Assembly (NCBI GenBank): GCA_963989385.1
Contig: OZ022505.1
Coordinates: 57,911,737-57,975,736 of the forward strand
Length of the DNA stretch: 64,000 nt
Direction: 5' to 3'
From: Ctena decussata
Lineage: Eukaryota; Mollusca; Bivalvia; Lucinida; Lucinidae
The position numbers and the translations under genes are program-made. The notes under the pieces are model-generated. The model was not told where the DNA came from. It saw nothing but the letters and a program-made list of their open reading frames with translations, and did not search any database. The stretch's first letter is position 1. Every line of letters starts with the position of its first letter. Shown piece after piece: positions 22,678 to 35,128 of this stretch.

Positions 22678-23856
22678 AATTATGTCAGCGATGGCAGCTT
22701 TGGAAGCTCTTTCTTTTTATCTATTTATGTTTTATCATTATTATTTTTAGTACTACTTATACATTACATGGAATAAAACTCATATATAATAAAACAAAGC
22801 ACTGTCAACGGTATATGTAGCATTAAAAGTTTGCATGTGTCAGCCAACTTAAACCTAACTTAATAGTAACACAGACGACTGGCGCCTGACACCCGTTCCG
22901 GGACGCCTTGGGTCGGCCCCACCGAAGTATGTCCCATGTTTCTTCTTTTGAATGTAATCTCTGCTCTTGAAGGAACTCTTTTAAGATTTTAATTTAACTG
23001 GTAGGTTTCTTCTGCTCCAGAATTTCAGTGTTGCTATTTTTGTGAGTCCTCATGTTTGTTTTATCTTTGTTTCAATTTTGATTTCTATGTTCCTGAGATA
23101 TTTCACGTATGAGTAAGGTATCTTCCTCGCAAACCGAACAACTAAGTGTCTGATGAACCAAAGCAGGGCCAAGGGTTCGACCGCAAACCGGTTTTGGTTC
23201 TTCTTAGTTTCTTTTAATTCTTACTTCTTAGTTGTTCCATGTGTTGTATGTCGCTTTTACTGTTTTGATATATGGTTTGTTAAGGCTAGCCCTGACATTA
23301 AAAACTTGAAAATAGGTAAAAATAGATGTTTAATGTTTTACGTATAATTTGTACTTATTGTCAGGTATGTCGCTATTGTAAGACTGCTGTGTGGACGGTG
23401 GTTGTTTTTGTTGGGTTGAACCACTGCCCTTCTTTTAATGTCAGGGCTAGCTTTAACATAACAAACCATAAATCTGATGAACCAAGGCAGAACAAATTCG
23501 ACCACAGACCCGTTAAGCCCTCACCCCAGTAATGAAATCACTGGCCATCCAAAGTCGACAGTTCTGTTTTGGTTCTTATTGGTTGTTAAATATGTTAGTT
23601 ACTCTGTTATTGATATATTGTTTGTGATGTTCAGGCTAGCCCGTTGACCACCTGCATGTTAAACGGTTAACATGGCTGCCGCCGGTGTTGTATGGTGGTG
23701 ACTAATTTTGTGTCGTCTTTTTCCAACATGGTACCTTGGGTTGGATCTGGGATTGAATTGTGTCAGTGCCTGAAAATTTTCCTGCTTACATTTTAATTTG
23801 AAACTTTGGAACTTTTCATATGCTTTGGACGTTTGCATTACGCTAACCTTAGGTTA
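22678..23856. other. Intergenic with diverged repeats
   Basis: Two related blocks (about 23156-23300 and 23465-23645) share GATGAACCAAGGCAGAAC-type words, TTTTGGTTCTT and a TTGATATATTGTTTGT region. GGCTAGCCCTGACATT at about 23284 is inverted at about 23438. This suggests a decayed element. No gene was recognised. Confidence 0.45.
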
Positions 23857-23945
23857 CGACGTAAGTTGCATATTTAATCCACTAGTTGATAATCGTTTTT
23901 AATGCATGGCTTTATTACAGTCTCAGATGCGACTTAATATGATAA
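23857..23945. mobile_element. MITE family C, one end only
   Basis: GTTGCATATTTAATCCACTAG through CTCAGATGCGACTTAATATG matches the end of the elements at 44.7 kb and 56.8 kb. The hairpin end is absent. Confidence 0.7.
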
Positions 23946-24061
23946 ATTTGCTTGCTCTAGTTTGAAAATAGCTAATGTTTCCTAAAGAATTTTGCATACA
24001 CCAGTTTTAAATATTTGCATACAGACAGCTTTTAAATCTGGTATGTACTAGTTTTAGAAGA

Positions 24062-24385
24062 TTGCGTATTGCAGTTTGAGCAAGTTTTATTTATCATATA
24101 ACGTCGCTGTTATTCAGTGGATAACGTCATGTCATAAAAATCGTATAACCACACGTGTTATAGCACTTTGGCGCGTATACGTAACGTCATCAACGACGTC
24201 CATGTCAACAATGCGTTTTCTTATCGAAATAATGTTCCGTTTGAAGGCGTTAAAATCCCATTTTAAAAGGTCATATGATAAACTGAATCTGACACTCGTG
24301 GTCATTTCATATGAAATCTTTGAAACTCGCCGAAGGCTCGTTTCATAAATTTCATATGAAATGACCACTCGTGTAAGATCCTCTC
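24062..24385. mobile_element. MITE family B copy
   Basis: One end reads TTTATCATATAACGTCGCTG. The other is a hairpin in which TTTCATATGAAA words pair around the loop GAAACTCGCCGAAGGCTCGTTTC and which ends CTCGTGTAAGATCCTC. It is shared with copies at 47.9, 53.5, 53.9/54.4 and 58.8 kb. Open frames in it are repeat-derived. Confidence 0.85.
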
Positions 24386-24891
24386 TATATCAGTTTTAGA
24401 TTTTTGCAAATCTAAACCCATCTTTTGACAGTTCTATTTGCTATTTTTTTCAGTTGGATTATAAAGGTATTGAATTATTTTGCAGCTTTAGACGTTTGCT
24501 TTTGATTTTTTCAGTTGCATATGTCAGCTAATGCATGTTTTGAAAAGTTTTAATGTGTTACCTTTCGCTGTTAAGACGTGTCAGCTTTGGAAATTTTTTA
24601 ATTTTTCATTAGCATTGAAATTTGCAAATATGTATGCGAGCCGTAAAGGTCGGCATTTTCCGTCTTTGTAAGTATACATGTACATTTGTCGGCCTTATAC
24701 ATTTACGTCTGCAAATGCCAATTTTTCGGTATTTTTTCCTCTGGAAGCATTGTGAATTTGCATCTGTCAGCTTAAGAAGAAAAAATTGAATATGCCATAT
24801 TCGTAAATTCACATGATATTTGAATTTTTAAATCTGACATACATGTATTCATATAATGCAAACTTACTTTCAAAAAAGTACTTCCTTTCAG

Positions 24892-25229
24892 GCAGAACAA
24901 ACTCAAAAGAGCCTTCCAGTTTCACAGAAACAGTTCCTCATATGATCGACAGATCGACAGAAAATGCCGAATTTAATATTAAGCCATATGAATCAATGAT
25001 TTATATGTCAAACCGTTCAGACTTTATGTGGTCAGCTTGTTCTGACGGGAAAATAAACAGTCGAGCAATACAGGGAGGGAGAACAAGGGCTGGCGAGCCA
25101 ATGTATATTGCAAGAGCCAAGACCCCGGATTGGAATATGTGCCTCGGTAAGATGCCCAGCAAACAGAACGTTTTAGAAAGGACCTGGTATGATTTGGGCC
25201 TGTTTTGGTTCCCATTCAGATTTACTTAA
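24892..25229 (+). CDS. Possible DM9/natterin-like coding fragment
   Basis: After a good acceptor (CTTCCTTTCAG, 24881-24891) the frame reads GRTNSKEPSS, later SDFMWSACSDGK, then GGRTRAGEPMYIARA and CLGKMPSKQN. The order WxxAxxG, GGxxxxGEPxYIxRA, CxGK matches the DM9 repeat, a lectin-like fold (mannose binding has been shown for an oyster member). The usual closing strand is not evident after KQN; the frame runs to a stop at 25227-25229, and a donor-like CTG|GTATGA lies at about 25186. No companion exon was found, so it may be one exon of a larger gene or a relic. Confidence 0.45.
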
Positions 25230-27429
25230 AATTACATGGTTTCTGGTGTTCATCATCTGAATAAACATGTTCATACAGAAGTGATATGTTTCTTCTTCGT
25301 GAATCCTCAGAATAACTTTAGACATGTCTGTTTTATTTCAGTAGTTTCAAATAAAACGGCAAGAAAACTGTGTTAAGAACGGTTTCCTTTAACGAAATAA
25401 AACAGCTAAAATACAGCTTTAGAGAGCACTTGATCACAGTCTTTGGTGGTATACTTATAAGTAGTACAACACTGCTTAACAGATGTGTACTCTTCAAGGC
25501 CTGTCCAGGTACCCCGCCCACTCAACTTAGCAAGTAGAGAGACGCTTATCAAACAAATTCAACGGATCAAAATAAAACATGTACCAAATGATTCCCTGTG
25601 TTCTAACTAAGAATATGAATACCCAGAATATATGTTTGTTTTGTCTGTGAGCAGAGATATGGGCATTTTTATGTTGAGATCACTGGTAAAATGTCCAAGA
25701 AACTGCAAGTTTTTTTTATAAAAAAAAGTCTAAAATTAAGTGTCAGCGGAGTCTAGTGCACAGTTAAATTTTCCACATAACGTTGACATTATTAAAATGC
25801 ACCATTGTGCAAAAATTTAGCTGTGCACTTGACTGTGCTGACATATTTTATTGCCTTTATGCATGCAATAAATGGTCGAAAATGCTATGAATCAGCTAAG
25901 TAGGGTGCAACTAGATACGCAGAGAAACATAAAAATCGCAAGAATGTAGAAAATTTGAAAAATTATAGATAGTTGAAGGTTTGCCACTCATGTTTCATTA
26001 AACAAGTTTAAAAGATACAATTCTGAAAATTCATGAATATGGGGGCCAAACATGGCCCAAATCATCCAGGCCCTTTGTCGTTTCTACGTCGCCAAATGTT
26101 TATATGAAAGGAAAGATACGATTTTTACTAAAAAAAAATCATAAAGATACGATTCTTATAAAAAAAAATCGTATCGTTTCTGTCATGTGACCATTTTGCC
26201 CACTTATATTTTCCATCGTTTTTTCTTGTCAGTATATATTTGATTTCAGCAACTGGTACATGTACATGTAACGTAAAGCTAATTACTAATTTTGAAATAA
26301 TTTGAGGCTGGCTGTATATATTAACATTTATTATTCATTCGGTTACCAAATGTGCTGCTGACACAATTGGCAGCCAACTAATGACCATCAGCTTCAGATC
26401 ACATACAAGGGTGACAACCTACGTCATAGCGCTGACGTCATTATTGTTTTACCAGCGGCCATCTGGACATATGTTGCAAAATTTAAGTTTTCAAACACCG
26501 AAACAACCAAATAACTAGTCGATGAGGTACCAATAGATATGATGGACTTAATATCATCAGGATTAACTATAAAAAAAACTTGCTAATTCTGAAAACATTT
26601 CACTACATTGACCTGTATCGACTCTGCTTAATACGTTTGTCTCGGATGTCCACATCAAAAAGTGCAGTGAGGAGTAATGTTTTACCTTTTGAAGAGCCAT
26701 GTCCTGTATATCTGGACTATGTATGCCCCTAATCGAAGTATCATCTTTGTTTACAATCCTGTCTCTTATATATGTATGTTACAAATGGAAAATCCCCCAG
26801 GGTTTCTTCAAAATGGCCGATGAATGACTAGGTCCCGCACGTGCGCTATGGCGTACCCCTGATTTAGCAAGAGCCATATCTACGGAATTAGATTTGTATC
26901 TCGCCGAAAGGCAATGCTTTCGTAGCGTCGCCGTTTTTATAGCTTTGTCTTTAAATATAACTTTGTGTGGACAGCCCATGCGCTAAAAAGAGCTACATGA
27001 AAATGCAATTTTAATTAATTTGAAAACCCCAGGATCTTCTGTTTTCTCATCCCCGGCAGCAACCAGCTAAATGTGCAAATTGTGCCTTTCTTTGTAATAA
27101 TAATTCCGGTATTTACCCGTTTATGTCAAGTGGATTATTCTAGCTTGATAAAATGAATGAGTGAGTCCACTTTTCAACAAAAGGGTGTCTGGTTCTGTTT
27201 ATTTTGATCATTTTCAATATAACTATGATTTACTGAAAAATACTCATTTGTCCTACGCAAATAGTTTAGACCCTGATCAGAGACTGCGTTTTGCGGTATC
27301 TGGTCTGGGTCTGCAATGTTTGCCTATTTCATATTTATTGGTTGAACGAGTTTTGCAATGTTTTCCATTTAGTTACTATATTGACTGGATATTCTTGTCA
27401 ACTCAAGATCTGCACGTTTGTTATACAAA
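25230..27429. other. No recognised gene
   Basis: AT-rich intergenic DNA. It has short self-complementary AT-rich blocks (for example around 26115-26175, GATACGATTTTT against AAAAAATCGTATC) and an ACCCTGATCAGAGACTGCG motif at 27269 shared loosely with 7.8 kb and 52.4 kb. No exon is supported. Confidence 0.45.
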
Positions 27430-27582
27430 AAGTGTCTTTCATTGGTGTGCGGTTTGGATAGAAAAATCTGTCTCGAGGGTCACTGTTCGGCATCACGAAG
27501 TTTGCCGAATGATGCCGAACAGTGATCCCGAGTGATGGATTTTTCTATCCGCACCTCACACCCATGAATGATACTCTTTCTT
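27430..27582. mobile_element. Hairpin element
   Basis: GGATAGAAAAATCTGTCTCGAGGGTCACTGTTCGGCAT is mirrored by ATGCCGAACAGTGATCCCGAGTGATGGATTTTTCTATCC about 30 bp later. Weaker pairing continues outward (CATTGGTGTGCGG against CCGCACCTCACACCCATG). Confidence 0.85.
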
Positions 27583-27879
27583 CCATACCAAGTTTTGTTT
27601 TAACTTTGGAATTTGTTAAAATGCCTAATTTTAGTGCTTGAGAGGTTTCTATTTGACTTTGAAAGAAGGCGCCGCTTTCAACGACCGCAATTCGGTTCTT
27701 TACGTCCGCAATCGGCGTGCATAAACTGGCGTCATTTTTTCCGTATTCGTGACGTCATCATGTAAAATGCCAACGTCATTTGACGACGCAGATACGTGAC
27801 TTCCAATACAATAAATGCATTGAATGCTCGTGATTTTTATACGGTCCTGGGTGAGATAACATGGGTGAGATAAACAGAA

Positions 27880-28022
27880 TCTATCATTGGTCTCCGATGC
27901 GGACAGGGAAATCCCAACCCGAGGGCATACGGGGTGTGTCGGAAACGAGACTTGCCCAGTTTCCGACACACTCCGTGTGCCCGAGGGTTGGGATTTCCCT
28001 GTCCGCATCGGAGACCAATGAT
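27880..28022. repeat. Long near-perfect palindrome, about 65-bp arms
   Basis: CATTGGTCTCCGATGCGGAC at about 27889 pairs with GTCCGCATCGGAGACCAATG at about 28001. Pairing continues inward through GGGAAATCCCAACCC and GTGTGTCGGAAAC to a short central loop. Confidence 0.92.
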
Positions 28023-29029
28023 TGATTATTTTTCTTACCTACAATAACATTTACTTCAAATTGAACGGGGAACTAATAGGCCTATTTCATGCGAACGTGT
28101 ACAAGTGTAAGTAGTACAACCGTGTCACCCTCATGGCTGCTGTACATAGTGAAGAGACAAGTAAAAAAAAGGTTCTTGACAAATCCGCATTTTTTAGGTT
28201 TTCTAATTGAAATTTATATCAAAGAACAAAATTTGTATTGAGACGACTACAGAAAGCGCGTGTATGACGTTAATTGTGACGTAACGTCAACGTCATTTCA
28301 AACGTCAGTTCGTAACGTCTTCAAAATGGCGGCCTCCTCGACAGTGTTTGTCACGGTGAAACATTGACTATTTTGACTTTAAGACCTTGAAACAGGCTAT
28401 ATTGGGATTATTAAGAATGAATATCCTTTCTTGGGTTGGATTTTATCGATGTGGTAATTCATTCCTATGAAAGTATAATGCATAAATTATGGAATCGCCA
28501 AGCTGGGCGCACCGTATTTCAAAGAGCGCGTAGTGGTACACAGAATTCAAGCTCGTGTGAGCTGTCCCAGCCCATTGGCAAGACAGAATTTTCCAGCACC
28601 GCTAAAAATAGAACAAACTCTGTCTCGTAGGCAAGAAAAGATTTGTAGGTAGAGGGAAAACACGCGGATATCCTTACCCAGTGTGCAAGAATCATAATTC
28701 CATTCCTACCTGGAATTTACAAACCAAAGCATCTGCAAACAAATTGCCAAAATAATAACAATGCTATTTGACCCCCTAAACATATGAGCAGAACATTTCG
28801 GCTCTGTAAATAGTAAAATGATGGAGTTTCGACAAAACTCCTTAGATTAGAATTTTATTTTACATAAACAATGAGATCAGACACAAGTTATGAACAACTC
28901 CTTAAAGTGACCAAACCAAAATTTCGGACCCCTTCCACCATTTCTTTACCTTCAAAGCAACCAATGCAGACATGTATGCTATATGTACTCACGAGCTGAA
29001 TAGCATTGTTTGATTTTGGCTAGCTTTTT
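28023..29029. other. No recognised gene
   Basis: No supported exon. Short frames (for example 28436-28630) show no motif or splice context. Confidence 0.45.
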
Positions 29030-31430
29030 AGCTCACCTGAGCCAGCGCCTCCGGGGGAGCTTATAGGATGGTAAGGCTCCGTTCTCCGTCGTCCGTCCGT
29101 CCGTCGTCCGTCCACACTTTCAAACGACTTCTCCTCTGAAACCGCCGGGCCGATTGTAACCAAATTTCATAATTATGTGGCCTCCTGGGACCTTAGGAAC
29201 GAAAAGTTGTTCAAACGGTCCTGGTCACATGACCAACACGGCAGCCATGCCCATATATGGTAAAAACCTGAAAAAAATCTTCTTCTCCAGAACCAATAGG
29301 TCGATGGCCTTGAAACTTGGTATGAAGCATCGGGTACACAAGTACTACCAAGATTGTTCAAATTATGACCTTGGGTTGACCTTGACCTTTTTTACGGTTA
29401 GGTCATATGTGCTTCCTTATGCTTTTATATGGCAAAATGCTACAACATAAGATATCTTGGAAACTGTTGAAGATTTTGGCCTAAAAATCGGTACATACAG
29501 TCATCTTAATGACTACATGAAGATTTATGAGTACAAGAGGTCAAGGTCATTCTTTGACCTTCGACCCAGAACTCTCATATTTTGACAATATCAAACAATC
29601 TCCTCAAAACAACTAAGCCAATTGTAACCAAATTTCATATAGATCGTCCAGGGGTTGAGGGAATAAAAATTTGTTCATACGGTCCAGGTCACATGACCAA
29701 CACGGCCACCATGCCCATATATGGTAAAAACCTGTAAAAATCTTCTCAAGAACCAGTAGACCGATGGCCTTGAAACTCGGTATGTAGCATTGGGTACTCA
29801 AGTACTATCAAGATTGTTCAAATTATGACCCTGGGTTGACCTTGACCTTTTTTACGGCAAGGTCAGCTATTAGAAAATGCTAGGACATGAGATTTCATGG
29901 TAAGTTCTGAAGATTTTGGCCTAAAAATTGGTATATACAATTATCATAATGACTACATGAAGATTTATGAGTACAAGAGGTCAAGGTCATTCTTTGACCT
30001 TCGACCCAGAACTCTCATATTTTGACAATATCAAACAATCTCCTCAAAACAACTAAGCCAATTGTAACCAAATTTCATATAGATCGTCCAGGGGTTGAGG
30101 GAATAAAATTTGTTCATACGGTCCAGGTCACATGACCAACACGGCCACCATGCCCATATATGGTAAAAACCTGTAAAAATCTTCTCAAGAACCAGTGGAC
30201 CGATGGCCTTGAAACTCGGTATGTAGCATTGGGTACTCAAGTACTATCAAGATTGTTCAAATTATGACCCTGGGTTGACCTTGACCTTTTTTACGGCAAG
30301 GTCAGCTATTAGAAAATGCTAGGACATGAGATTTCATGGTAAGTTCTGAAGATTTTGGCCTAAAAATTGGTATATACAATTATCATAATGAGTACATGAA
30401 GATTTGTGAGTACAAGAGGTCAAGGTCATTCTTTGACCTTTGACCCAGAAATCTCAAATTTTGACAATTTCAAACAATCTGCTCTAAAACCACTGGGCCA
30501 ATTGAATCCAAATTTCATATAGAGCCTCGAGAGGTTGAGGGAATGAAACAATTTTCTAACGGTCCTGGACACATGAATAACATGGCCGCCACGCCCATAT
30601 ATGGTAAATACCTTTAAAAATGTTCTTCTCCAGAACCAATTGACAGATGGCCTTGAGACTTTGTATGTAGCATTGGGTACTTGAGTACTTTCAAGATTGT
30701 TGAAATTATGACCTTGTGTTGACCTTGACCTTTTACAGCAAGGTCAAATATGGGAAAATGGTAGAACATAAGATTTAATGGAAAGTGTTGAAGATTTTGG
30801 CCTAAAAAATTGGTACATACAGTTGTCTTAATGGGTTCATGAAGATTTATGAGTACAAGAGGTCAAGGTCATTTTTTTACCTTTGATCCAGATCGCTCAT
30901 ATTTTGACATTTTCAACCATTTCCTCAAAAGCCAAAGGGCCAACTGTGAACACATTTCATATAGAGCCTCCAGGGGTTGATTGAATGGAAATTTGTTCAA
31001 ACGGTCCAGGTCAGATGACCAACTTGGCCGCCATTACCACTTATGGTATAAATCTTTAATATTTTTTTTACTCCAGAACCAATGCACCTATGGCCTTGAA
31101 ACTTGGTAAATAGCATGGAGTACTAGAGTACCACCAAGAATGTTCAAATGGTGACCTTGGGTTTACCTTGACCTTTTTTGCGGCATGGTCAAATATGGGA
31201 AAATGCTAGAACATAAGATTTTCATGGAAAAGTTTTGAAGATTTTGGCCTGAAAATGGTATATATGGTTGTCTTAATGAGAACACGAAGATTTGTGAGTA
31301 CAAGTGGTCGTGGTCATTCTTTGACTTTTGACCCAAAGCTCATATTTTGACAATTTCAGACATGATAAGTAAAAGCCACCTTGCCAATTGTTCAGGTGAG
31401 CGATTCAGGGCCTCATGGCCCTCTTGTTTC
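29030..31430. mobile_element. AGCTCACCTGA element built of about 439-bp tandem units
   Basis: The left terminus AGCTCACCTGA (29030-29040) is followed by a CGTCCGTCCGTCGTCCGTCC tract. The right terminus has TCAGGTGAGC (31392-31401) and a CAGGGCC...GGCCCTCTTGTTT hairpin. The landmark TTTGACAATATC or a close variant recurs near 29581, 30021 and 30460, giving units of about 439 bp. The two units starting at 29581 and 30021 are almost identical. It shares plan and short words with the 12.2-15.6-kb array. Confidence 0.85.
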
Positions 31431-31804
31431 ATAAACTTGACTGTTTTCAAATTTTCAAGTGGGAATGGAATTGAGCATGAACAAGGCATGGTCTTATTGC
31501 AGTGATATGGAGCAGGTGTCCCGTTATATTGGGATCTTTGTAATGATACCAATGCCATGTTACTTTCGTGGTAACATAAATTTCATATTTTACAGGTTAT
31601 TTCCTACCGTCAAGAGGGGCTTGTTATATTCAGTGGAAAGGAACATTGATAAGGTGCAATGAGTACGAACTGCTATGTCGGCGAGAAAGAAAGAGGGACA
31701 AAGCCTACACAATCCCTAGCACAGGACCATTTGAAGACAGTCTCAAAATACTCTCATTCAAAAGCCCTTTAAAACCAAATTCACTTCAATCTTATAAATG
31801 ATAG

Positions 31805-32530
31805 GTCATCTAAAAACCTGCCATAAAGAATTGACCATCTGCGCATGCCCGAACTTAACCACATGGGATGTTACCGTTTCGCCTACTCTCATTTCGCCTA
31901 CTCCCGTTTTGCCTATTCCCATTTTGCCTACTCCCATTTCGCCTACTGTCAAATATGACTTCATTCCCATTTCGCCTACTCAAAGAAATTGTGTTCATAT
32001 TAGTTTTTTTTTATATAGATCTCTTTTTTTTCAAAACATATATATTTATTTTGTTTTAATATGTAATTTTTTAAATATTTTTAGAAAACCTATCTTGACA
32101 GTACCTGTTGATTAGCAATTAACAATGTTGATTAATAATCAATTAAGGATTGTAGAGCTGATCATTAATTAGCTTATACTGTGAGCTTGTATTGTGAGTA
32201 CATATCAGCAGTAATATGCTTGGGCTTTAACTGTGAATTGCATATTATTTCTTTTTACTTTATCATGTGTTAATGTAATTGTGCAAATTAATAAAAATTA
32301 AAAAAATTTTTTTTCATTATCATTTTATAACAAAAATGAGTAGGCGAAACGGGAATAGTGATAGATTTTAGAGTAGGCGAAATGGGAGTAGGCGAAACGG
32401 GAGTAGGCGAAATGGGACAAATCATAGGCGAAATGGGAGTAGGCGAAATAGGAGTAGGCGAAACAGGAGTAAACCAACCACATATACGTAGGCAAGCCTG
32501 AGCATGCGCATTTGGCATATTCTGCATCAA
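31805..32530. mobile_element. Foldback element with inverted 15-bp minisatellites
   Basis: The left arm (about 31878-31980) holds tandem TCGCCTACTCCCATT-type 15-bp units. The right arm (about 32338-32470) holds the same units inverted (GAGTAGGCGAAATGG). GCGCATGC words mark both outer ends. A 15-bp period keeps frame, so repeats of the kind SPTPI appear on either strand; I consider this incidental. Confidence 0.75.
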
Positions 32531-32713
32531 TCGGAATACTGCTCGGCCAGTTCTAACTGAATTAACCGAGTGGTGTTCCGATTGATCTGTCTACAAAGAG
32601 GCTTTGCAAAGGTTGCCACGTGATGTTAGGCAGTGTGCCAACAGCAAAAACTGTTCTGACTGCGCATGTGCGTAGACAAATAAAAATTGGCATTTTAGTC
32701 TATGGATTCTTAC

Positions 32714-33915
32714 CAAGGTTGGCAAAAAGGCGGGAAATACTCATATTTCCCAGGACGGTGGGAAATACTGGTTATTCCCGGGAAATACTGGTAATTCCCG
32801 GGAATTTCTGGGAAATTGGTCCCTCCCCAACTAGAAATTATTAAATATATTTTATAACAGCCATACAACTATATTTGCAAAGCAAAAAATAATTTATCAT
32901 CCCTTTATTTAACCATTAAACAAACATACAGATACAATATTGTCTAGATCTGCATATGCAATGAAATTATTTTCTTATACCAACTGTCTGAAGATGAGTC
33001 TACATGCATACTTGTCACTTTCTTTTGATTAGTTGTTATAACACACTTAGATTAAAAGTACCTACAGTAATTGTCACCTGTCTGTTGAATAAAAATAACC
33101 AATTATTTTTCACACCTTCAGTGGTGTTTGGTCATTATTTACAATAGGAAGTATAGTTAATCAATAAGATAGATATTCTCTTGAGGAGCCTTTGGGGGAA
33201 AAAGACATTACAGGACTTCATCAGGTAACCTTTGGACCACAATGTCTGCACATCATTGTTTAATTAATCATCTGACAACTCAGAGATACATACAAGAAAC
33301 TGGAGTATGGAACACACTCTTTTTTTTCTCTTTTTTTGTGAAATAGTTGTGAATGTGTTCCCAGCTTTGAAGACTTTCACAGGAATTTTCAATATTTTGG
33401 TTTGATCAACCTTAAAACAGATTAACTAGCCGGCAGAAAGCAGTAGTGATAGTGATAAACCAGGGAAAAAGGTTAAAGCAAAACTGCAGCCCAGTTTAGT
33501 ATATACCTATGTATGAGAACTAAATGATAAAAAAGATCTTGTGTTAGTGATTAAAGAAGGGATTTTACCTCTTTTTTATTTTGCTTTTTTTGTAAACAAG
33601 TATTTAAAAGGCAGTTTTCTTTGAACTTATTGCCTATGAAAAAACAGCAAGAATCCTCTGCTGTGTCCTCTGGCATGAACCAGTCTTGGAATTTATAACC
33701 TTATTTGCATGATATGCATATAAATGATAACGAATAATGTGCTATCAACTGAAATTTCAAGAAATATGTTAGAATATTTTAGGAAAACAGCTCTAAAATT
33801 TCATATTTCCCAGTATTTCCCACTTTGGCCAAATTTATAGTATTTCCCAGGACGGGAATTACCGGTAATTACCACTGGGAATTCCCGCCACCGAAATTTC
33901 CCGGCAAACCTTGAT
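32714..33915. mobile_element. DNA element with GGGAAATACTGG-rich ends
   Basis: The left end (AAGGTTGGCAAAAAGGCGGG, repeated GGGAAATACTGG and CCCGGGAA) resembles the reverse complement of the right end (CAGTATTTCCCACTTTGGCC, then GGGAATTACCGGTAATTACC, ending CCGGCAAACCTTG). About 1.2 kb long with an AT-rich, non-coding interior, it is a probable non-autonomous element. Confidence 0.65.
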
Positions 33916-34102
33916 TCTTACAGCTTCTATGGATTCCTACAGATGTCATGAAGTCCTACAGATGCTATGAACTCCTACAGATTCAAAGAATGTCAGTTTA
34001 AGGTGTGTGGTTACACCATTATATTTTTCCGCCATAGTTGCTCATAGGAAGACATTGTGTTTGCCTTTCAATGTGCTTCCCAGATCGACGAAACCCTTCT
34101 TA

Positions 34103-34171
34103 TGGGGGTCAATCCTTGAAGGAAAGTATTTGCTCCTACAGGAGCAAATATTTTTCTTTAAGGGTTGACCC
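34103..34171. repeat. 69-bp hairpin (GGGGTCAAYCCTTRAAGGAAA)
   Basis: GGGGGTCAATCCTTGAAGGAAAGTATTTGCTCC pairs with GGAGCAAATATTTTTCTTTAAGGGTTGACCCC. A related hairpin is at 58493-58562 and a half is at 18660-18690. Confidence 0.85.
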
Positions 34172-34370
34172 CATTAAAAAGGATGGAAAAAACCCGGATA
34201 CGGACAGTCTGAGAAATTATTTCCCTGGAATTATACACATTCGCCTTAAACATATTTTTTTGCTTATATGAACCTGTTTTCGGGGTGTTAACAATTGTTC
34301 GCCACACAACATCCGTATCATAGATAAAAAGTAAATCCTGATAGTCTTTGTGTGCTTAAAAATATTAAGT

Positions 34371-34500
34371 AACATGTAACTTACACCTCATGCCTGCATG
34401 TCTCCATGTTTACAGACTTGATCCGATCCAATAATTTGGATCGGATCAAGTCTGTAAACATGGAGACATTCAGGCATGAGGTGTAAGTTACATGTTACTG
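34371..34500. repeat. Almost perfect palindrome, about 62-bp arms
   Basis: AGTAACATGTAACTTACACC pairs with GGTGTAAGTTACATGTTACT. Pairing continues through CATGTTTACAGACTTGATCC to a loop of about four bases (TAAT at about 34432). There are hardly any mismatches. Confidence 0.95.
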
Positions 34501-34539
34501 AAATTATCTGTATTACAGTCATATTTTCAATTCATATTT

Positions 34540-34615
34540 GAGCCGCGAGAAGAGAAAACCAACAAAGTGGCATGTGCGTCCAGCGAAGACACAGCTCAGC
34601 CTCACACCGGGTAGG
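34540..34615. mobile_element. Hairpin MITE family A, left-end fragment
   Basis: Starts GAGCCGCGAGAAGAGAAAAC and breaks off after about 75 bp. Confidence 0.8.
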
Positions 34616-34825
34616 CGGCAATCGAAAAGGCTCTTAACAATTGATTAACACGGATCAAAAACAGCGTTTTTCGATTGAAAAACAGCGTTTTCGATTGCAC
34701 AAATAAATGATTCTGACTTGTTCAGGCATGACAGATCTTTTCGCTCGTTTGATATGCAAGTGCAAGTCATCAGAAAGTGTACTATGAAGTTTTGCTTTGC
34801 TTAACCACACAACAGACATAAAGAT

Positions 34826-35011
34826 AAAATTTGTCAACATGAATATTACAGAAAGATAATGATCATCATACACACACTCTCAAGCATGAAATTTGTCAGC
34901 ATGAATATTACAAAAAGATAATGATCATCATACACACACTCTCAAGCATGAAATTTGTCAGCATGAATATTACAAAAAGATAATGATCATCATACACACA
35001 CTCTCAAGCAT
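34826..35011. repeat. 62-bp tandem repeat, three units
   Basis: The unit GAAATTTGTCAGCATGAATA through CACACTCTCAAGCAT is present three times. The second (about 34888-34949) and third (34950-35011) are identical; the first has a few substitutions. A CA dinucleotide tract follows at 35101-35117. Confidence 0.95.
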
Positions 35012-35128
35012 GCACGATCCATAATCACAATATACATGTAGGATGATACTTTTAAAAAAGTTCATCCCTAAATAATGTAGAAACAAACTATTTACATAAT
35101 ACACACACACACACACAAAAAAAAAATG

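Noticed and set aside
31798..32530. Proline/threonine-rich SPTPIS repeat protein
   Set aside because: The frame is produced by a 15-bp minisatellite in both orientations of a foldback element. There is no signal peptide or splice support.
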